NCBI GenBank assembly: GCA_965224215.1
Contig: CBDCYS010000078.1
Span: forward strand, 1 to 64,000
Source: CBDCYS01 sp965224215
GTDB taxonomy: Bacteria > Acidobacteriota > Terriglobia > Bryobacterales > UBA6623
Direction: 5' to 3'
DNA length: 64,000 bases
Numbering within the stretch: position 1 is the first letter of the stretch; every line of letters starts with the position of its first letter. Below are positions 52,572-61,858 of the stretch, in pieces. Position numbers and translations under genes: made by a program. The notes under the pieces are model-generated. The model was not told the origin of the DNA, made no database searches, and saw nothing but the letters and a program-made list of their open reading frames with translations.

Positions 52572-54177
52572 GAGTCTGTCCCACAGAAAAAGCCAGCAAG
52601 GAGTGGAATGTTTTGCATGGAAGGGCGAAACTAGAGGCATGGGGACCAACTACCGGCCTTATGAGCCTGATCAGCCGTTTTTATTTCCGCCGTCGCCGCG
52701 GGACTGGCTGCCGCGGGACCACCTGGCCTATTTCATCTCCGATACACTCGATCAACTCGATCTGAGCGCCTTGCACCAGCCCTACGAGGGCGACGGCCGG
52801 CGCAATCAGCCCTATCACCCGACGATGCTCGTCAAGGTGCTCGTCTACGCCTACGCGACGGGCGTGTTTTCGTCGCGCAGAATCGCCAGCAAGCTGATCG
52901 ACGACGTTGCACTACGCCTGCTTGCGGCGGGCAATCAGCCCGACTTTCGCACCATCAATCGCTTCCGTCAGCAACACTTGGAAACGTTTGGCAAGCTGTT
53001 CGTCGCGCTCGTGCAGCTGGCCCAAAAGATGGGTTTGGTGAAACTGGGGACGGTGGCGCTGGACGGCACGAAAATCAAAGCCAACGCCTCCAAACACAAG
53101 GCGATGAGCTACCAGCGCATGAAGGAAGAAGAGCAACAGCTCGAAAAAGAAATTCAACAGTTGCTCGAGAAAGCGCACCAAACCGACGCCGCCGAAGACG
53201 AACTCTACGGCCCCGGCAAAAGCGGCGACGAGCTGCCGCCCGAGCTGCACAAACGCGAGCAGCGGCTCGAAAAGATCAGGGAAGCCAAGCAGGCGCTGGA
53301 AGACGAACAGGCCGAAAAAGACAAGCAGCAAGGGCGCCATCCCGGCGACGGCAAAGTGGCTTCGGAGACGAGACCGCAAGGCGGCTGTTCGAAATTCAAG
53401 CGGGAGTTCGGTGAGCCAAAGCCGCAAGCGCAACGCAATTTCAGCGATCCCGAGAGCCGCATCATGAAGTCGAAGCAGAGTTTCCAACAGTGCTACAACG
53501 CGCAGGCGGTGGTGGAAGAAGGCCGTCAGTTGATCGTGGCGCGGCAGGTGGGACAGAACGCGGCCGACAACGGGTCGCTCATCGAAATGGTGGATCAAGT
53601 GGAGCAAAACACGGGGAGCAAACCGGAGTGTTTGCTGGCGGACGCGGGGTATCGGAGCGAGAAGAACTTTCTGGCAATGGAGGAACGCGAGATCGAGGGC
53701 ATCGTGGCGCTGCGGCGGGAAAGCAAGGCGGCCCAGGAAGAAAAGAAGCAAAACAACAAGGCCACCGAAGCGGCGAGCGAGCGCATGGCGAAGCGCCTCG
53801 AGCAGCAGCGCGGCAAGCAACAATACGCGCGCCGCAAAGGGATGGTGGAGCCAGCGTTCGGATGGGTGAAAGAGGTGTTAGGATTCCGGCGATTTTCGCT
53901 GCGGGGTCTCAAGAAAGTACAAGGAGAATGGAGCTTGGTAACGATGGCGTTGAACCTGCGGCGGATGGCGAGGATGGAGGCGCTCCCGACGGCGGCCTAA
54001 GCGGAGCGAAGCGTGAAAAAAGCCGCCCACGGAAGCCGCTATCGAGTCACAGAGGCGATGCTGTTGCCGCAACGAAGGATCGCATCCGGATCGCAGCCGG
54101 ACACTCGCGTTGCCGACCTCAAAAATCCAATCTCGCCCCCGTATTACCTTCGTGCCGGATTTCTGTGGGACAGACTC
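52572..54177 (+). mobile_element. IS1182-family insertion sequence, copy 2 (1606 bp)
   Basis: GAGTCTGTCCCACAGAAA inverted repeats are flanked by CTAG (52568-52571 and 54178-54181). Length equal to copy 1. The right flank, CTAGCCTGCATTTCTCACC, resembles the edge of the palindromic repeat that also borders copy 1. Confidence 0.92.
52639..54000 (+). CDS. IS1182-family transposase
   Basis: A 453-residue protein identical to that at 13875-15236. All motifs are intact: DUF772 region (NRFRQQHLETFGKLF), VALDGTKIKANAS, coiled insert with glutamine/glutamate runs, LLADAGYRSEKNF and VEPAFGWVKEVLG. Start ATG at 52639 after a weak AGAGG. Both copies encode the same protein, so either could supply transposase to the other. 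Confidence 0.93.
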   Translation: MGTNYRPYEPDQPFLFPPSPRDWLPRDHLAYFISDTLDQLDLSALHQPYEGDGRRNQPYHPTMLVKVLVYAYATGVFSSRRIASKLIDDVALRLLAAGNQPDFRTINRFRQQHLETFGKLFVALVQLAQKMGLVKLGTVALDGTKIKANASKHKAMSYQRMKEEEQQLEKEIQQLLEKAHQTDAAEDELYGPGKSGDELPPELHKREQRLEKIREAKQALEDEQAEKDKQQGRHPGDGKVASETRPQGGCSKFKREFGEPKPQAQRNFSDPESRIMKSKQSFQQCYNAQAVVEEGRQLIVARQVGQNAADNGSLIEMVDQVEQNTGSKPECLLADAGYRSEKNFLAMEEREIEGIVALRRESKAAQEEKKQNNKATEAASERMAKRLEQQRGKQQYARRKGMVEPAFGWVKEVLGFRRFSLRGLKKVQGEWSLVTMALNLRRMARMEALPTAA

Positions 54178-54319
54178 CTAGCCTGCATTTCTCACCACTA
54201 ATATTGTTCACTTAGAGCCTCCAAGCCGATAGCCCATGAGCCGCGACCGTAAGGGAGCGGTTACTGCTCCGGAGCGTTCCGCCGCCCCCGGCCCCAAGGT
54301 TGTCACCGAGAGAGCCGTC

Positions 54320-54390
54320 AAGCCACGAAGCGGCGCAGGATCGTAGCCCAGCTGTTAAGCCGCGAAGCGGCGCAGGAAAGTAGCCCAGCT
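54320..54390. repeat. 34-bp intergenic direct repeat
   Basis: Two 34-bp units (54320-54353 and 54357-54390) share AAGCC-CGAAGCGGCGCAGGA and TAGCCCAGCT, with about three differences and a three-base spacer. A weaker relative lies near 44060-44095 and the GCCGCGAAGCGGCG core occurs at 36655-36668. The role is unknown; it borders the IS110 remnant. Confidence 0.65.
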
Positions 54391-54450
54391 ATCTGAGTTG
54401 GTCTGTCAAGAGGGCAGAGCATGTTTTTCTGTCCGCGATTCACAGGCAAT

Positions 54451-55725
54451 TCACAGGCGTTCCACAGCAGGCAGGCACTGCGCCAGCGGAGAAGCTCTTC
54501 GCTCAAGCGCCTCCAGATACCGCGACTCATCATACAGCATGCCGTCTTGCCAGCAGCGATACAAGATCCGAATCCATTTGAACGCCAGCGCGCGCACGGC
54601 GGCATGATGGTCCTGGCCTTGCGCCCGTTTTTGTTCGTAATAAGCTCCCGCCCACACCGACTGCCGCACCGAAAAAGCCGCAAATTCGTGAAAGGTCTAC
54701 CGCAAAAACTTCGAACACGCCCAGCGCACATGGACCCAGTCCTTGTTGCCGCTGCGCTCCCTGACCGGCGCGATGCCGCTCGTTTTCTGCACCTCCTCGG
54801 CGCTCTGGAAACGCTCGCGGCGGCTGCCAAAAGCCGCCAGCAATCGCGGCGCCAGAGCCGCCCCCGCGCCCGGCAGCCCCTCGAAAAGAGCATAGTCCTG
54901 GTGCGCTTGAGTCAGCTGCGCGATCTGGTCCTCCAACACGGCGATGCCCCGCAGCAGTTGCCGCAGCAGCGCCACCTCGGTGAGCACCCGCGCCCGCCCC
55001 GGCTCGCAGACGGCGGCATCGCTGGTCAGCGGCACGGCTTGCCGGATACTGGCGATGCGCCGCTCGTTGCGCTGCAGGTTGTGGCAGCCGTGCCGCTCGA
55101 AGAACTTCCGCAGCGCCGAAGGACGCGCCTGCTGGGCTTGGTCCAGCGTCGGCCAGCGCTCCAGAAAATCCAGTGCCACGGGCGTGTCCAAATTGTCAAA
55201 CCAATTCAGCACCCGCGGGTAGTATTGCTTGAGGCGGTCGGTCAGGCGATTCTTGTGACGCGTCTTCTCGTCGACCAGATCCCGGCGGTCGGCCACCAGC
55301 AGCCGCAGCTGGCGGATCTCGACGGTGTCGGGCCGCAGCGGCCGCAGATGGCGCCGATGATGTTGCAAGATTTCCAGCACCAGTTCGGCGTCCTGCGGGT
55401 CGTCTTTCGAACCCGAGCTGTAGAAGGCCGCGCGCAGCTTGGCGACCGCCTGCGGGGGAACCGGATACACCAGGAAATTCTCAAACTCGAGCAGCATCGA
55501 CAGCAGCGGGCCGCGGCTTTGTTCGAGACAAACCGCGATCGGCGCCGCGGAGAAGCGGGCGGTCAGCTCGCAGGCCCAGGCCTGGACCGCCTCCGGGGTG
55601 TGATCGAGAAAACCGCTTTGGCGCTGGCCGGTCACGGCGTCCTCGAGAGCGAACGCATGTTTTTTGTCGGCCCAGTCCAGTGCGAGGAAAGCGCGAAAGA
55701 CGGGCTCGGGAACGTTGTCTGCCAT
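54451..55725 (-). pseudogene. IS110-family transposase with an amber codon
   Basis: The frame starts at ATG 55725 after AAGGAGATTGATTCC. The N-terminal DEDD RuvC-like domain shows LALDWADKKHAFAL, VCLEQSRGPLLSML and SKDDPQDAELVLEIL. The transposase_20 domain (GLPGAGAALAPRLLAAFG, TSGIAPVRERSGNK) contains the likely serine. A TAG at 54699-54697 interrupts KFLR-stop-TFHEFAAFSVRQ; the remaining 81 codons stay open to 54451, so CAG to TAG is the simplest cause. IS110 enzymes work with an element-encoded bridge RNA. The truncated protein keeps the DEDD domain and serine but loses the C-terminal part, and is probably inactive. Confidence 0.85.
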
Positions 55726-56240
55726 GGAATCAATCTCCTTGAAGGGGAAGGGTGGAATCGAAAATAGCGAGCCGGCAGACTTGGTTTCCGCGAGAGCCTT
55801 ATAGTAGAGTCCTAAGAGCGGATCTCGGACACCATCTGAGAATTCGTTTGAGAAACCAAGCGGCTCCCGCTGCTCGAAAAGCTGGACTCAGCCATCCTGT
55901 GGCAAGGGTGAACATTCGTAGCAGCGGGATGCCGGCGGGGTATCAGCATGGCAGAGGGAGAGCGGAGATTTCCACAAATCCACCGCGCCGACGAGCCTGT
56001 GGAAAACTTTTCCTCAGCAAGCCAGTGCCGGAAAACACCCCGCAAACAACTATAAGGGTGAAACGAAGCGGAACCCTGGGTACCCTCCCTGGTGGCGGGA
56101 GCCCTGAAGAGGCGGTAGGAGAACAGCCCGCATGACTCTGATGACGGGGCCGGCTTTAGCCGAAAAAAATGCAATGAAATTGGGCAATCAACCAGGCCCA
56201 AAATCGTTAAGTGAACAGGATTGCCCTCCCCAGGCTGATA
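55726..56240 (-). other. IS110 non-coding end, candidate bridge-RNA region
   Basis: About 500 bp upstream of the IS110 transposase hold no convincing gene. Open frames exist but resemble only the recurrent translated leader of IS110 elements. In IS110-group elements the non-coding end upstream of the transposase encodes the bridge RNA that pairs target and donor DNA (established for IS621). TAAGTGAACA near 56207 is the reverse complement of TGTTCACTTA near 54203, on the other side of the element; whether these mark ends or an intergenic repeat is unclear. Confidence 0.4.
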
Positions 56241-56276
56241 CCTGGGGGCTCTGAGTTTCTGCCCGAGAATTCCTAG

Positions 56277-57614
56277 ATGCTTGCCAACGATTCAGCAGTA
56301 CACGCACAAACTCCGATGAAAGCCACCCTGAGCCAACTCTTCGCCTCAACCTTGGAGCAGCTTTCCCTGAACAAGGTCATGCCAAGAAAACTTGGCGCGA
56401 GCGGAGGGTTTCTCCAGATCGGGGAAGAGCGAATCGACCTAGCCGCCTACCGAAAGATCATCGTCGTTGCCATCGGAAAGGCCGCCTACCAAATGGCCGA
56501 ACAAACGGCCGATATTCTGAAGCCACACACCGTCTCCGGCATGATTGTCACCTCCGCGCTACCGGACGGCCGGCTCACCAACTTCATGACGTACGAGGGC
56601 GGCCACCCCTATCCCAATGAACAAAGTGTGTGGTCGGCCAATGTGGCGCAACAGCTCTTGAGCGACTTGAAGCCCGATTACCTCGTGATCTATTTGCTCT
56701 CGGGAGGCGGCTCGGCCATCTTCGAAAAACCCATCTCCGATGAGATATCGCTCGACGACAGCCGTGAGTTCTTCCGTCTGCTGGTCACCTGCGGCGCCAA
56801 CATCGTCGAAATGAACGTTCTGCGCAAACATTTTTCGGCAGTCAAAGGAGGCCGGCTCGCCGAGATCGCCCACCCGGCAAAGCAGTTGACGCTCTACGTG
56901 TCGGACGTTCCGGCCGACCAGCCTTCGACCGTTGCCTCGGGGCCAACGATGCCGGATGAGTCCACGGTCGACGACTGCTACGAGATTGTCGAGCGGCTGA
57001 AAATTCGAGACAGGCTCCCACAGTCGCTTCGCGCGATGTTCGACAAGCGAACCATTCCGGAAACGCCGAAGCCCGGTTCAGGAAAATTTGCCGACAGCTC
57101 CTGGCACTGCCTGCTGGGCAACCAAGACGGTCTCGACACACTCGTTTCGGCGTCACTGATGCAAGGGTGGGTGGTTGACACGGATCTCACCGTGGACGAT
57201 TGCCCACTGGAGCAAGCAGTGGACCATCTCCTCGCCCGTCTAACGACCCTGCAGCGGGAGAACCCAGGGAAGGCGGTCGCGATGCTCACCGGCGGAGAAC
57301 TGAGTTGCCCTGTTACCGGAGACGGCATGGGCGGACGCAACCAGGCGTTCGTGCTCTCTTGCACGAAACGAATCGCGGGTCAAAACATGGCCGTTGTCAG
57401 CGCGGGCACCGATGGAATTGATGGGAATTCTCCCGCTGCCGGAGCTGTAGCCGACGGAGAAACCATCCAACGCGCAAGGGATCTTGGAATGGACGCCACA
57501 GACTTCGGGCAGCGTTCCGACTCCTATCACTATTTCCAAAAGCTAGACGATCTGCTGATGACCGGGCCTACCGGCAACAACATTCGCGACTTGCGAGCCC
57601 TAGTCGCTTGGTAG
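56277..57614 (+). CDS. Glycerate 2-kinase (MOFRL/DUF4147 family)
   Basis: A 445-residue kinase that phosphorylates glycerate at C2 with ATP, linking glyoxylate or sugar-acid breakdown to glycolysis. The N-terminal DUF4147 domain includes IIVVAIGKAAYQMAE, YEGGHPYPNEQSVWSA, LLSGGGSAIFEKP and VSDVPADQPSTVASGPT. The C-terminal MOFRL domain includes LTGGELSCPVTGDGMGGRNQAFVLS and SAGTDGIDGNSPAAGAVADG. The ATG at 56277 is used; MKATLSQLF at 56316 is an alternative that matches the common family start. Monocistronic, next to the IS110 region. Confidence 0.92.
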   Translation: MLANDSAVHAQTPMKATLSQLFASTLEQLSLNKVMPRKLGASGGFLQIGEERIDLAAYRKIIVVAIGKAAYQMAEQTADILKPHTVSGMIVTSALPDGRLTNFMTYEGGHPYPNEQSVWSANVAQQLLSDLKPDYLVIYLLSGGGSAIFEKPISDEISLDDSREFFRLLVTCGANIVEMNVLRKHFSAVKGGRLAEIAHPAKQLTLYVSDVPADQPSTVASGPTMPDESTVDDCYEIVERLKIRDRLPQSLRAMFDKRTIPETPKPGSGKFADSSWHCLLGNQDGLDTLVSASLMQGWVVDTDLTVDDCPLEQAVDHLLARLTTLQRENPGKAVAMLTGGELSCPVTGDGMGGRNQAFVLSCTKRIAGQNMAVVSAGTDGIDGNSPAAGAVADGETIQRARDLGMDATDFGQRSDSYHYFQKLDDLLMTGPTGNNIRDLRALVAW

Positions 57615-57731
57615 CAGCACTTTTTGACTCGTACCCCGGGCGCCGCGACGTGGCGCACTCATCCTGGCGTGCGTTGTCGCCATTCCCCGCGACACCCAGC
57701 TGAACGAGGGTTCAGCCGTTCCTGGGAACGT

Positions 57732-58916
57732 CTACTCAATCTCCCCAACATCAAAGAAATCGTGACCCATCTCGCGCTTCTCGTTATACCGCCGGATCAG
57801 TTCCGCGGCAAGCTCATCATCGATTGCCCCGCTACCTGAGAAGTAGGAACTGTAAGCCTCTTCCGGCAAGGCGTCGCGCCCCACTTGACTCTTCTTGTAA
57901 ACCAGTAGGCGGCCGGCAGTGAATCTCGTTGCCGGGCACTGAGCCGAGTCGCCACCCGACTTGTCCCGAACCCAATTCCCAGGATTGGCTCCCATCTCGG
58001 CTGCGAGCAAGGCCGTGAGCTTCGCCTCCTTCGTCCCCGGATCGGTTTGAGGAAAGACGACTTCTCCCACTTGAAACATGTGATTCTCGTCCCACTCCTC
58101 GGTCAGCTCTTCAAGCGGTGTGTCCTTCTCGTTCTGAAACGGCATCCAGTAGAGCCGGAACCGCAGGTCGCCATCGCTTTGGCGCTGTCTCCAGTCGTTC
58201 GTTAAATATTTCTCGCCCGGACGCAGCCTGCGGTGCTTGTTCACCTCCTCCGTTGGTACGAAAGCAAACTTGCCGAGGGTGTCCGTCGCGCGGACCACGC
58301 CGGTACAGTATTGCTGGTAGGCCGTGCTCGATCTCCCTGTTCGAAGCGTTTGGCCGGCAACGTGAGCGGCGACTCCGTAACCCTGCCAGCGGCCCAAGCG
58401 TTTACGAAGACTTTTTACTAGTCCGGCTTGCGACGCCAGAAAATCCCCCAGATTGAGTTCGCCACTGGAGCCTAAGGGTATTTGTGTTCCCGCCGCATCG
58501 GCCGTGGCCTGAAGCAGCGCTACGAATTCTTCGACCGTATCGGTCGGGGAAGTCGGATCGTTGATGCCTAGGAAATCGACCCGCTGTCCTTCGGGCGTAC
58601 GGAAGGCAAGCATGATACCGAGGAAATCCAGATCGGTTTCGACGTGGGGACACCCTAGGCCTGTGGAGATCCTGCCGATCCCCACACGAGCCGCTCCTGG
58701 TTCGAACAGACCCAGCCCGTCGAGCTCAGAGGGAAGTTCGTTCGCGACGGTCAGGATGACTTTTCCGCCGGCGATCTGTTGTTGGTGCGCTCCCCGGTCG
58801 TTCTTTTTCAATTTGTCGTGGTTCTCAACGAGGACTTGTTGGATCTCGGGAATCTTGTCAGCCAACTGTTCGAGTTCAGCTATTGCATCAGGGGTTGGGT
58901 CGAAGAATTGTGCCAT
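57732..58916 (-). CDS. Catalase-superfamily-like protein (tentative)
   Basis: A 394-residue protein starting at ATG 58916 after AAAGGAGCAAACGAA. Segments such as GIGRISTGLGCPHVETDLDFLGIMLAFRTPEGQRVDFLGIND and RFRLYWMPFQNEKDTPLEELTEEWDE, FQVGEVVFPQTDP recall the beta-barrel of catalase-fold proteins that act as peroxidases or oxylipin enzymes. I cannot point to a certain haem-ligand tyrosine motif (the segment RLLVYKKSQVGRD is not the usual R-x-F-x-Y). No signal peptide. The assignment is a resemblance only; hypothetical protein is the safe alternative. Monocistronic, with long non-coding DNA upstream. Confidence 0.55.
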   Translation of the reverse strand: MAQFFDPTPDAIAELEQLADKIPEIQQVLVENHDKLKKNDRGAHQQQIAGGKVILTVANELPSELDGLGLFEPGAARVGIGRISTGLGCPHVETDLDFLGIMLAFRTPEGQRVDFLGINDPTSPTDTVEEFVALLQATADAAGTQIPLGSSGELNLGDFLASQAGLVKSLRKRLGRWQGYGVAAHVAGQTLRTGRSSTAYQQYCTGVVRATDTLGKFAFVPTEEVNKHRRLRPGEKYLTNDWRQRQSDGDLRFRLYWMPFQNEKDTPLEELTEEWDENHMFQVGEVVFPQTDPGTKEAKLTALLAAEMGANPGNWVRDKSGGDSAQCPATRFTAGRLLVYKKSQVGRDALPEEAYSSYFSGSGAIDDELAAELIRRYNEKREMGHDFFDVGEIE

Positions 58917-59486
58917 TTCGTTTGCTCCTTTCGTAGTGTGAGGCTCACGCGCGGTTGGATCGAGGGCCGTCGTCGTACAGGTGAGAATAGCAGGGCTAAG
59001 AGTGGATAAACCTATGTGATAATCCATTCTTGATGGCCCCTTTTATTTCTGCTTCAAGTACAACTCGCGTCCAACTAAGGGAAAAGGGGCCAAGTGAACG
59101 AGCCAGGCGAGCGGGCGTTTCCTTGCGGAACAGCGTGTCTGGCCGAGTACCAGACCCAGATGCGTGCTTTCAACTTGCCGTTGGCTGCCAGTTCTCAAAA
59201 ACTTGCTGAATCGGTGCGGACCGCGCCGCGGGCTACGCCGGCAATTGTCTTCAGACTTACTACGCCAAGCCTCTGATAGACTGAATTTCACGGCTTTCTT
59301 GAAGACGAAGCCGGTGAAATTGTCCCCGGTCCACTGCCCCCGGTTCAGTTGTCTAAACGATATGAGGTCGTTTCCAGAAAGATACCCCTAGTCGACGACT
59401 GCTGATACCGCGAAGGTTCTGATTGCGAAAGGCCTGTATGGGTCAGCGAGTTTCTTCCGGCCGGTGGGGGTGAACAGGCAACCACG
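58917..59486. other. Divergent intergenic region, no gene recognised
   Basis: About 570 bp between the divergent catalase-like and efflux adaptor genes. No frame has family resemblance. It presumably holds both promoters; no clear operator or riboswitch fold was recognised. Confidence 0.45.
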
Positions 59487-60896
59487 GTGAGCACTACGAA
59501 AAAAATCCTCCTGGCGACGGTCGTTGTTGTCGTGATCGCTGGGGTTGCCGGCGGTGCATACAGCTACAGTCAACGCGGAGTCGTCGGCGTTCAGACCGGG
59601 CAGGTCGTCCGCCAAGACCTGGTGTCCGTTGTGACTGCTTCGGGCGAAATCAAGCCTCGCAACTACATCAACATTGGCGCCAACAGCATGGGGCGCATCA
59701 CCGACATCTACGTCCTCGAAGGTGATGTCGTCGAGAAGGGTCAGCGCCTTGCCAAACTCGAAACCGTTCAGCCTGCAGCGGAGGTAGCAGCGCAGAAAGC
59801 TTCCCTAGAGCTATTCAAAGCGGAACTTGCCGCGCGCGAAGCGGCCATCGAGGCCTCTCGTGCGAACGAGCTCACCCTGCAGGCGTCGCTGAAGCGGGCC
59901 AAGGCGGAACTCCAGCGAGCCCAGATCAATTTCAAACGGGCTGGCCAGCTACTAGAGGAAACGCTCATTGCCCGCCAGGACTACGATCAACGGCGCGCCG
60001 ACTTTGACGCGGCGGTTGCGACAGTCGAAGAGGCACAGGCTCGCTTGGCGGAGCTGGGAGCGCAAAGGGAGCAGTTCATTGCCCAGCGCGACTCCGCGCA
60101 GCGCCGCGTCGAACAGGCCGATGCGCACCTACTGCGGGTGAGCGATGTTCTCAGGAGACATTATTCGGTGTCACCGCTGGACGGGGTTGTCACCAACCTC
60201 CCGGTGCGCGTGGGGGAAACTGTTGTTCCCGGCATTCAAAACTCTTCCGCAAGCCTGGTCATGACGATCGCCGATATGTCCCTGATCACAGCCGAAGTGA
60301 AGGTTGACGAAACCGACATCGTGCATGTCGAGCTCGGCCAGCAAGCGCAAGTCACGGTCGATGCCATTCCCGACAAGACGTTCAAAGGGGATGTCATCGA
60401 GATTGGCAACACGGCGATTTTGCGGACGACAGGTTTGGCTGCTTCACAAAGCAATGTTGCTAGCCAAGAGGCCAAGGACTTCAAAGTTGTCATTGCACTC
60501 GAGGACCCGACAGTAGCCATTCGGCCGGGTATGTCCTGTACTTCTCGAATCACCACGGCGACTCGCAAAGGGGTTCTCACCCTGCCTATTCAAGCGCTCT
60601 CGGTGCGGCTGGAAGAGGATCTCGAAGTGGCGAAAGACCCCAATACCGAGCGGGCGGCCAGCGCGTCAGCGGATCCAAAGAAGGAAGTAGAGGGGGTCTT
60701 TGTCGTGAAAGGAAATGAGGTCGAATTTCGTCCGGTGGAGACAGGGATTACTGGGTCGACGCACATTTCGGTTACCTCCGGGATCGATGAGGACGAAGAG
60801 ATCGTGATCGGCAGTTATACGGTTCTTCGAACGATCCGCTCCGGTGCGCGGATCAAGGTGGAAAAGAAGGAAGGTGAGTCCTCGAGCTGGCCGTAG
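59487..60896 (+). CDS. Periplasmic adaptor subunit of an efflux system (HlyD/MacA family)
   Basis: A 469-residue membrane fusion protein with one N-terminal helix (KKILLATVVVVVIAGVAGG). First half of the lipoyl/barrel-sandwich domain: VVTASGEIKPRNYINIGANSMGRITDIYVLEGDVVEKGQRLAKLE. A long alpha-helical hairpin rich in A, E, Q and R (about 95-215) follows, then the second half (YSVSPLDGVVTNLPVRVGETVVPG). A beta-barrel (LITAEVKVDETDIVHVELGQQAQVTVDAIPDKTFKG) and membrane-proximal domain complete it. The start is GTG at 59487. It should link an inner-membrane ABC transporter to an outer-membrane channel. The ATPase gene follows, but no permease gene lies in the window. Confidence 0.93.
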   Translation: MSTTKKILLATVVVVVIAGVAGGAYSYSQRGVVGVQTGQVVRQDLVSVVTASGEIKPRNYINIGANSMGRITDIYVLEGDVVEKGQRLAKLETVQPAAEVAAQKASLELFKAELAAREAAIEASRANELTLQASLKRAKAELQRAQINFKRAGQLLEETLIARQDYDQRRADFDAAVATVEEAQARLAELGAQREQFIAQRDSAQRRVEQADAHLLRVSDVLRRHYSVSPLDGVVTNLPVRVGETVVPGIQNSSASLVMTIADMSLITAEVKVDETDIVHVELGQQAQVTVDAIPDKTFKGDVIEIGNTAILRTTGLAASQSNVASQEAKDFKVVIALEDPTVAIRPGMSCTSRITTATRKGVLTLPIQALSVRLEEDLEVAKDPNTERAASASADPKKEVEGVFVVKGNEVEFRPVETGITGSTHISVTSGIDEDEEIVIGSYTVLRTIRSGARIKVEKKEGESSSWP

Positions 60897-60902
60897 ACCC
60901 TT

Positions 60903-61094
60903 GAGCCGCGCGCGTCAGCAAGCGGTCAGCGTTACGCACTAAATCGGCGTCACCGAGCCGCCTGCGTTGGGAGGCGGTTACCATCGGTATCGAGCTGTCG
61001 ATTTGTATAGGCGCGCTACCACTTGCTGACGCGCTTGGCGAAGATGGTGGCGATATATGGCGCGGCGCTAACCGCTTGCCAATGCGCTCGGCTC
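60903..61094. repeat. Structured inverted-repeat spacer between adaptor and ATPase genes
   Basis: The left arm 60903-60931 (GAGCCGCGCGCGTCAGC...) pairs with 61066-61094 over 29 bases with about six mismatches. A second right arm at 61018-61039, ACCACTTGCTGACGCGC..., can also pair with the left arm, so alternative folds are possible. It ends 11 bp before the ATPase start. Confidence 0.65.
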
Positions 61095-61105
61095 AAAGGA
61101 ATTGA

Positions 61106-61858
61106 ATGGCGACAGCAACCGCAATCGACCCGCACCTAGTTGGTGAACAGCTTCTCAAAGACGGCATCGTCATCCGCACGTTTGACCTGTGGAAGACCTA
61201 TGTCATGGGCGACCAGGAGATTCACGCCGTAGAAAGCGTCAACGTCGAGATACGCAAAGGCGAATACGTTGCCATCATGGGACCGTCGGGGTCCGGTAAA
61301 TCAACGTTGATGAATTTGATCGGCTGCCTGGACACCCCCAGCCGCGGTCAGTACTACATTGCGGGCCGCTTGGTCAGCGACCTGAATGACGACGAGCTAG
61401 CGCACATACGGAACAAGGAAATCGGATTTGTCTTCCAGACATTCAACTTGCTCCCGCGCCTGAGCGCGCTTCAAAACGTCGAGCTTCCGCTGGTTTACAG
61501 TGGGATTCAGCCGGCCGACCGGCTCGAACTTTCCCGTAAAGCGATCGCCCACGTTGACCTCACCGAGCGGATGTACCATAAGCCGAACGAGCTTTCCGGC
61601 GGTCAGCGCCAGCGCGTCGCGATTGCAAGAGCCTTGGTGAATTCGCCGTCGATCTTGCTGGCCGACGAGCCTACTGGTAATCTTGATACCGCCACGGGAA
61701 ACGAAATCATGGCTCTGTTCGATGTGCTCCATCAGCAAGGGAACACCATTATTTTGGTCACTCACGAGCCTGACATCGCTATGCACGCCCACCGAGTCAT
61801 CCAACTCCGCGACGGTCGCGTGGAGAAGGACGAGAAGATCGACAAATCGGGCAACTAG
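61106..61858 (+). CDS. ABC transporter ATP-binding protein (MacB/LolD type)
   Basis: A 250-residue ABC ATPase. Walker A GPSGSGKST, Q-loop VFQTFNLLPRL, signature LSGGQRQRVAIARAL, Walker B ILLADEPTGNLD and H-loop VTHEPD are all intact. The subfamily pattern (MGPSGSGKSTLMNLIGCLDTPSxG, DEPTGNLDT) is that of MacB/LolD-type ATPases that work with FtsX-like permeases. The start ATG at 61106 follows AAAGGAATTG. It follows the adaptor gene, separated by a 190-bp inverted-repeat spacer. The stop TAG is inside the CTAG target of the MITE that follows. No permease gene is found next to it. Confidence 0.94.
   Translation: MATATAIDPHLVGEQLLKDGIVIRTFDLWKTYVMGDQEIHAVESVNVEIRKGEYVAIMGPSGSGKSTLMNLIGCLDTPSRGQYYIAGRLVSDLNDDELAHIRNKEIGFVFQTFNLLPRLSALQNVELPLVYSGIQPADRLELSRKAIAHVDLTERMYHKPNELSGGQRQRVAIARALVNSPSILLADEPTGNLDTATGNEIMALFDVLHQQGNTIILVTHEPDIAMHAHRVIQLRDGRVEKDEKIDKSGN

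Noticed and set aside
55812..56201. Minus-strand frame of about 130 codons in the IS110 leader
   Set aside because: Its sequence is the kind of translated leader seen repeatedly upstream of IS110 transposases; the region is better explained as non-coding element DNA.
54200..56220. TGTTCACTTA and TAAGTGAACA as inverted ends of the IS110 element
   Set aside because: IS110 elements rarely have such terminal repeats and the left copy lies outside the 34-bp intergenic repeats; the match may be chance.
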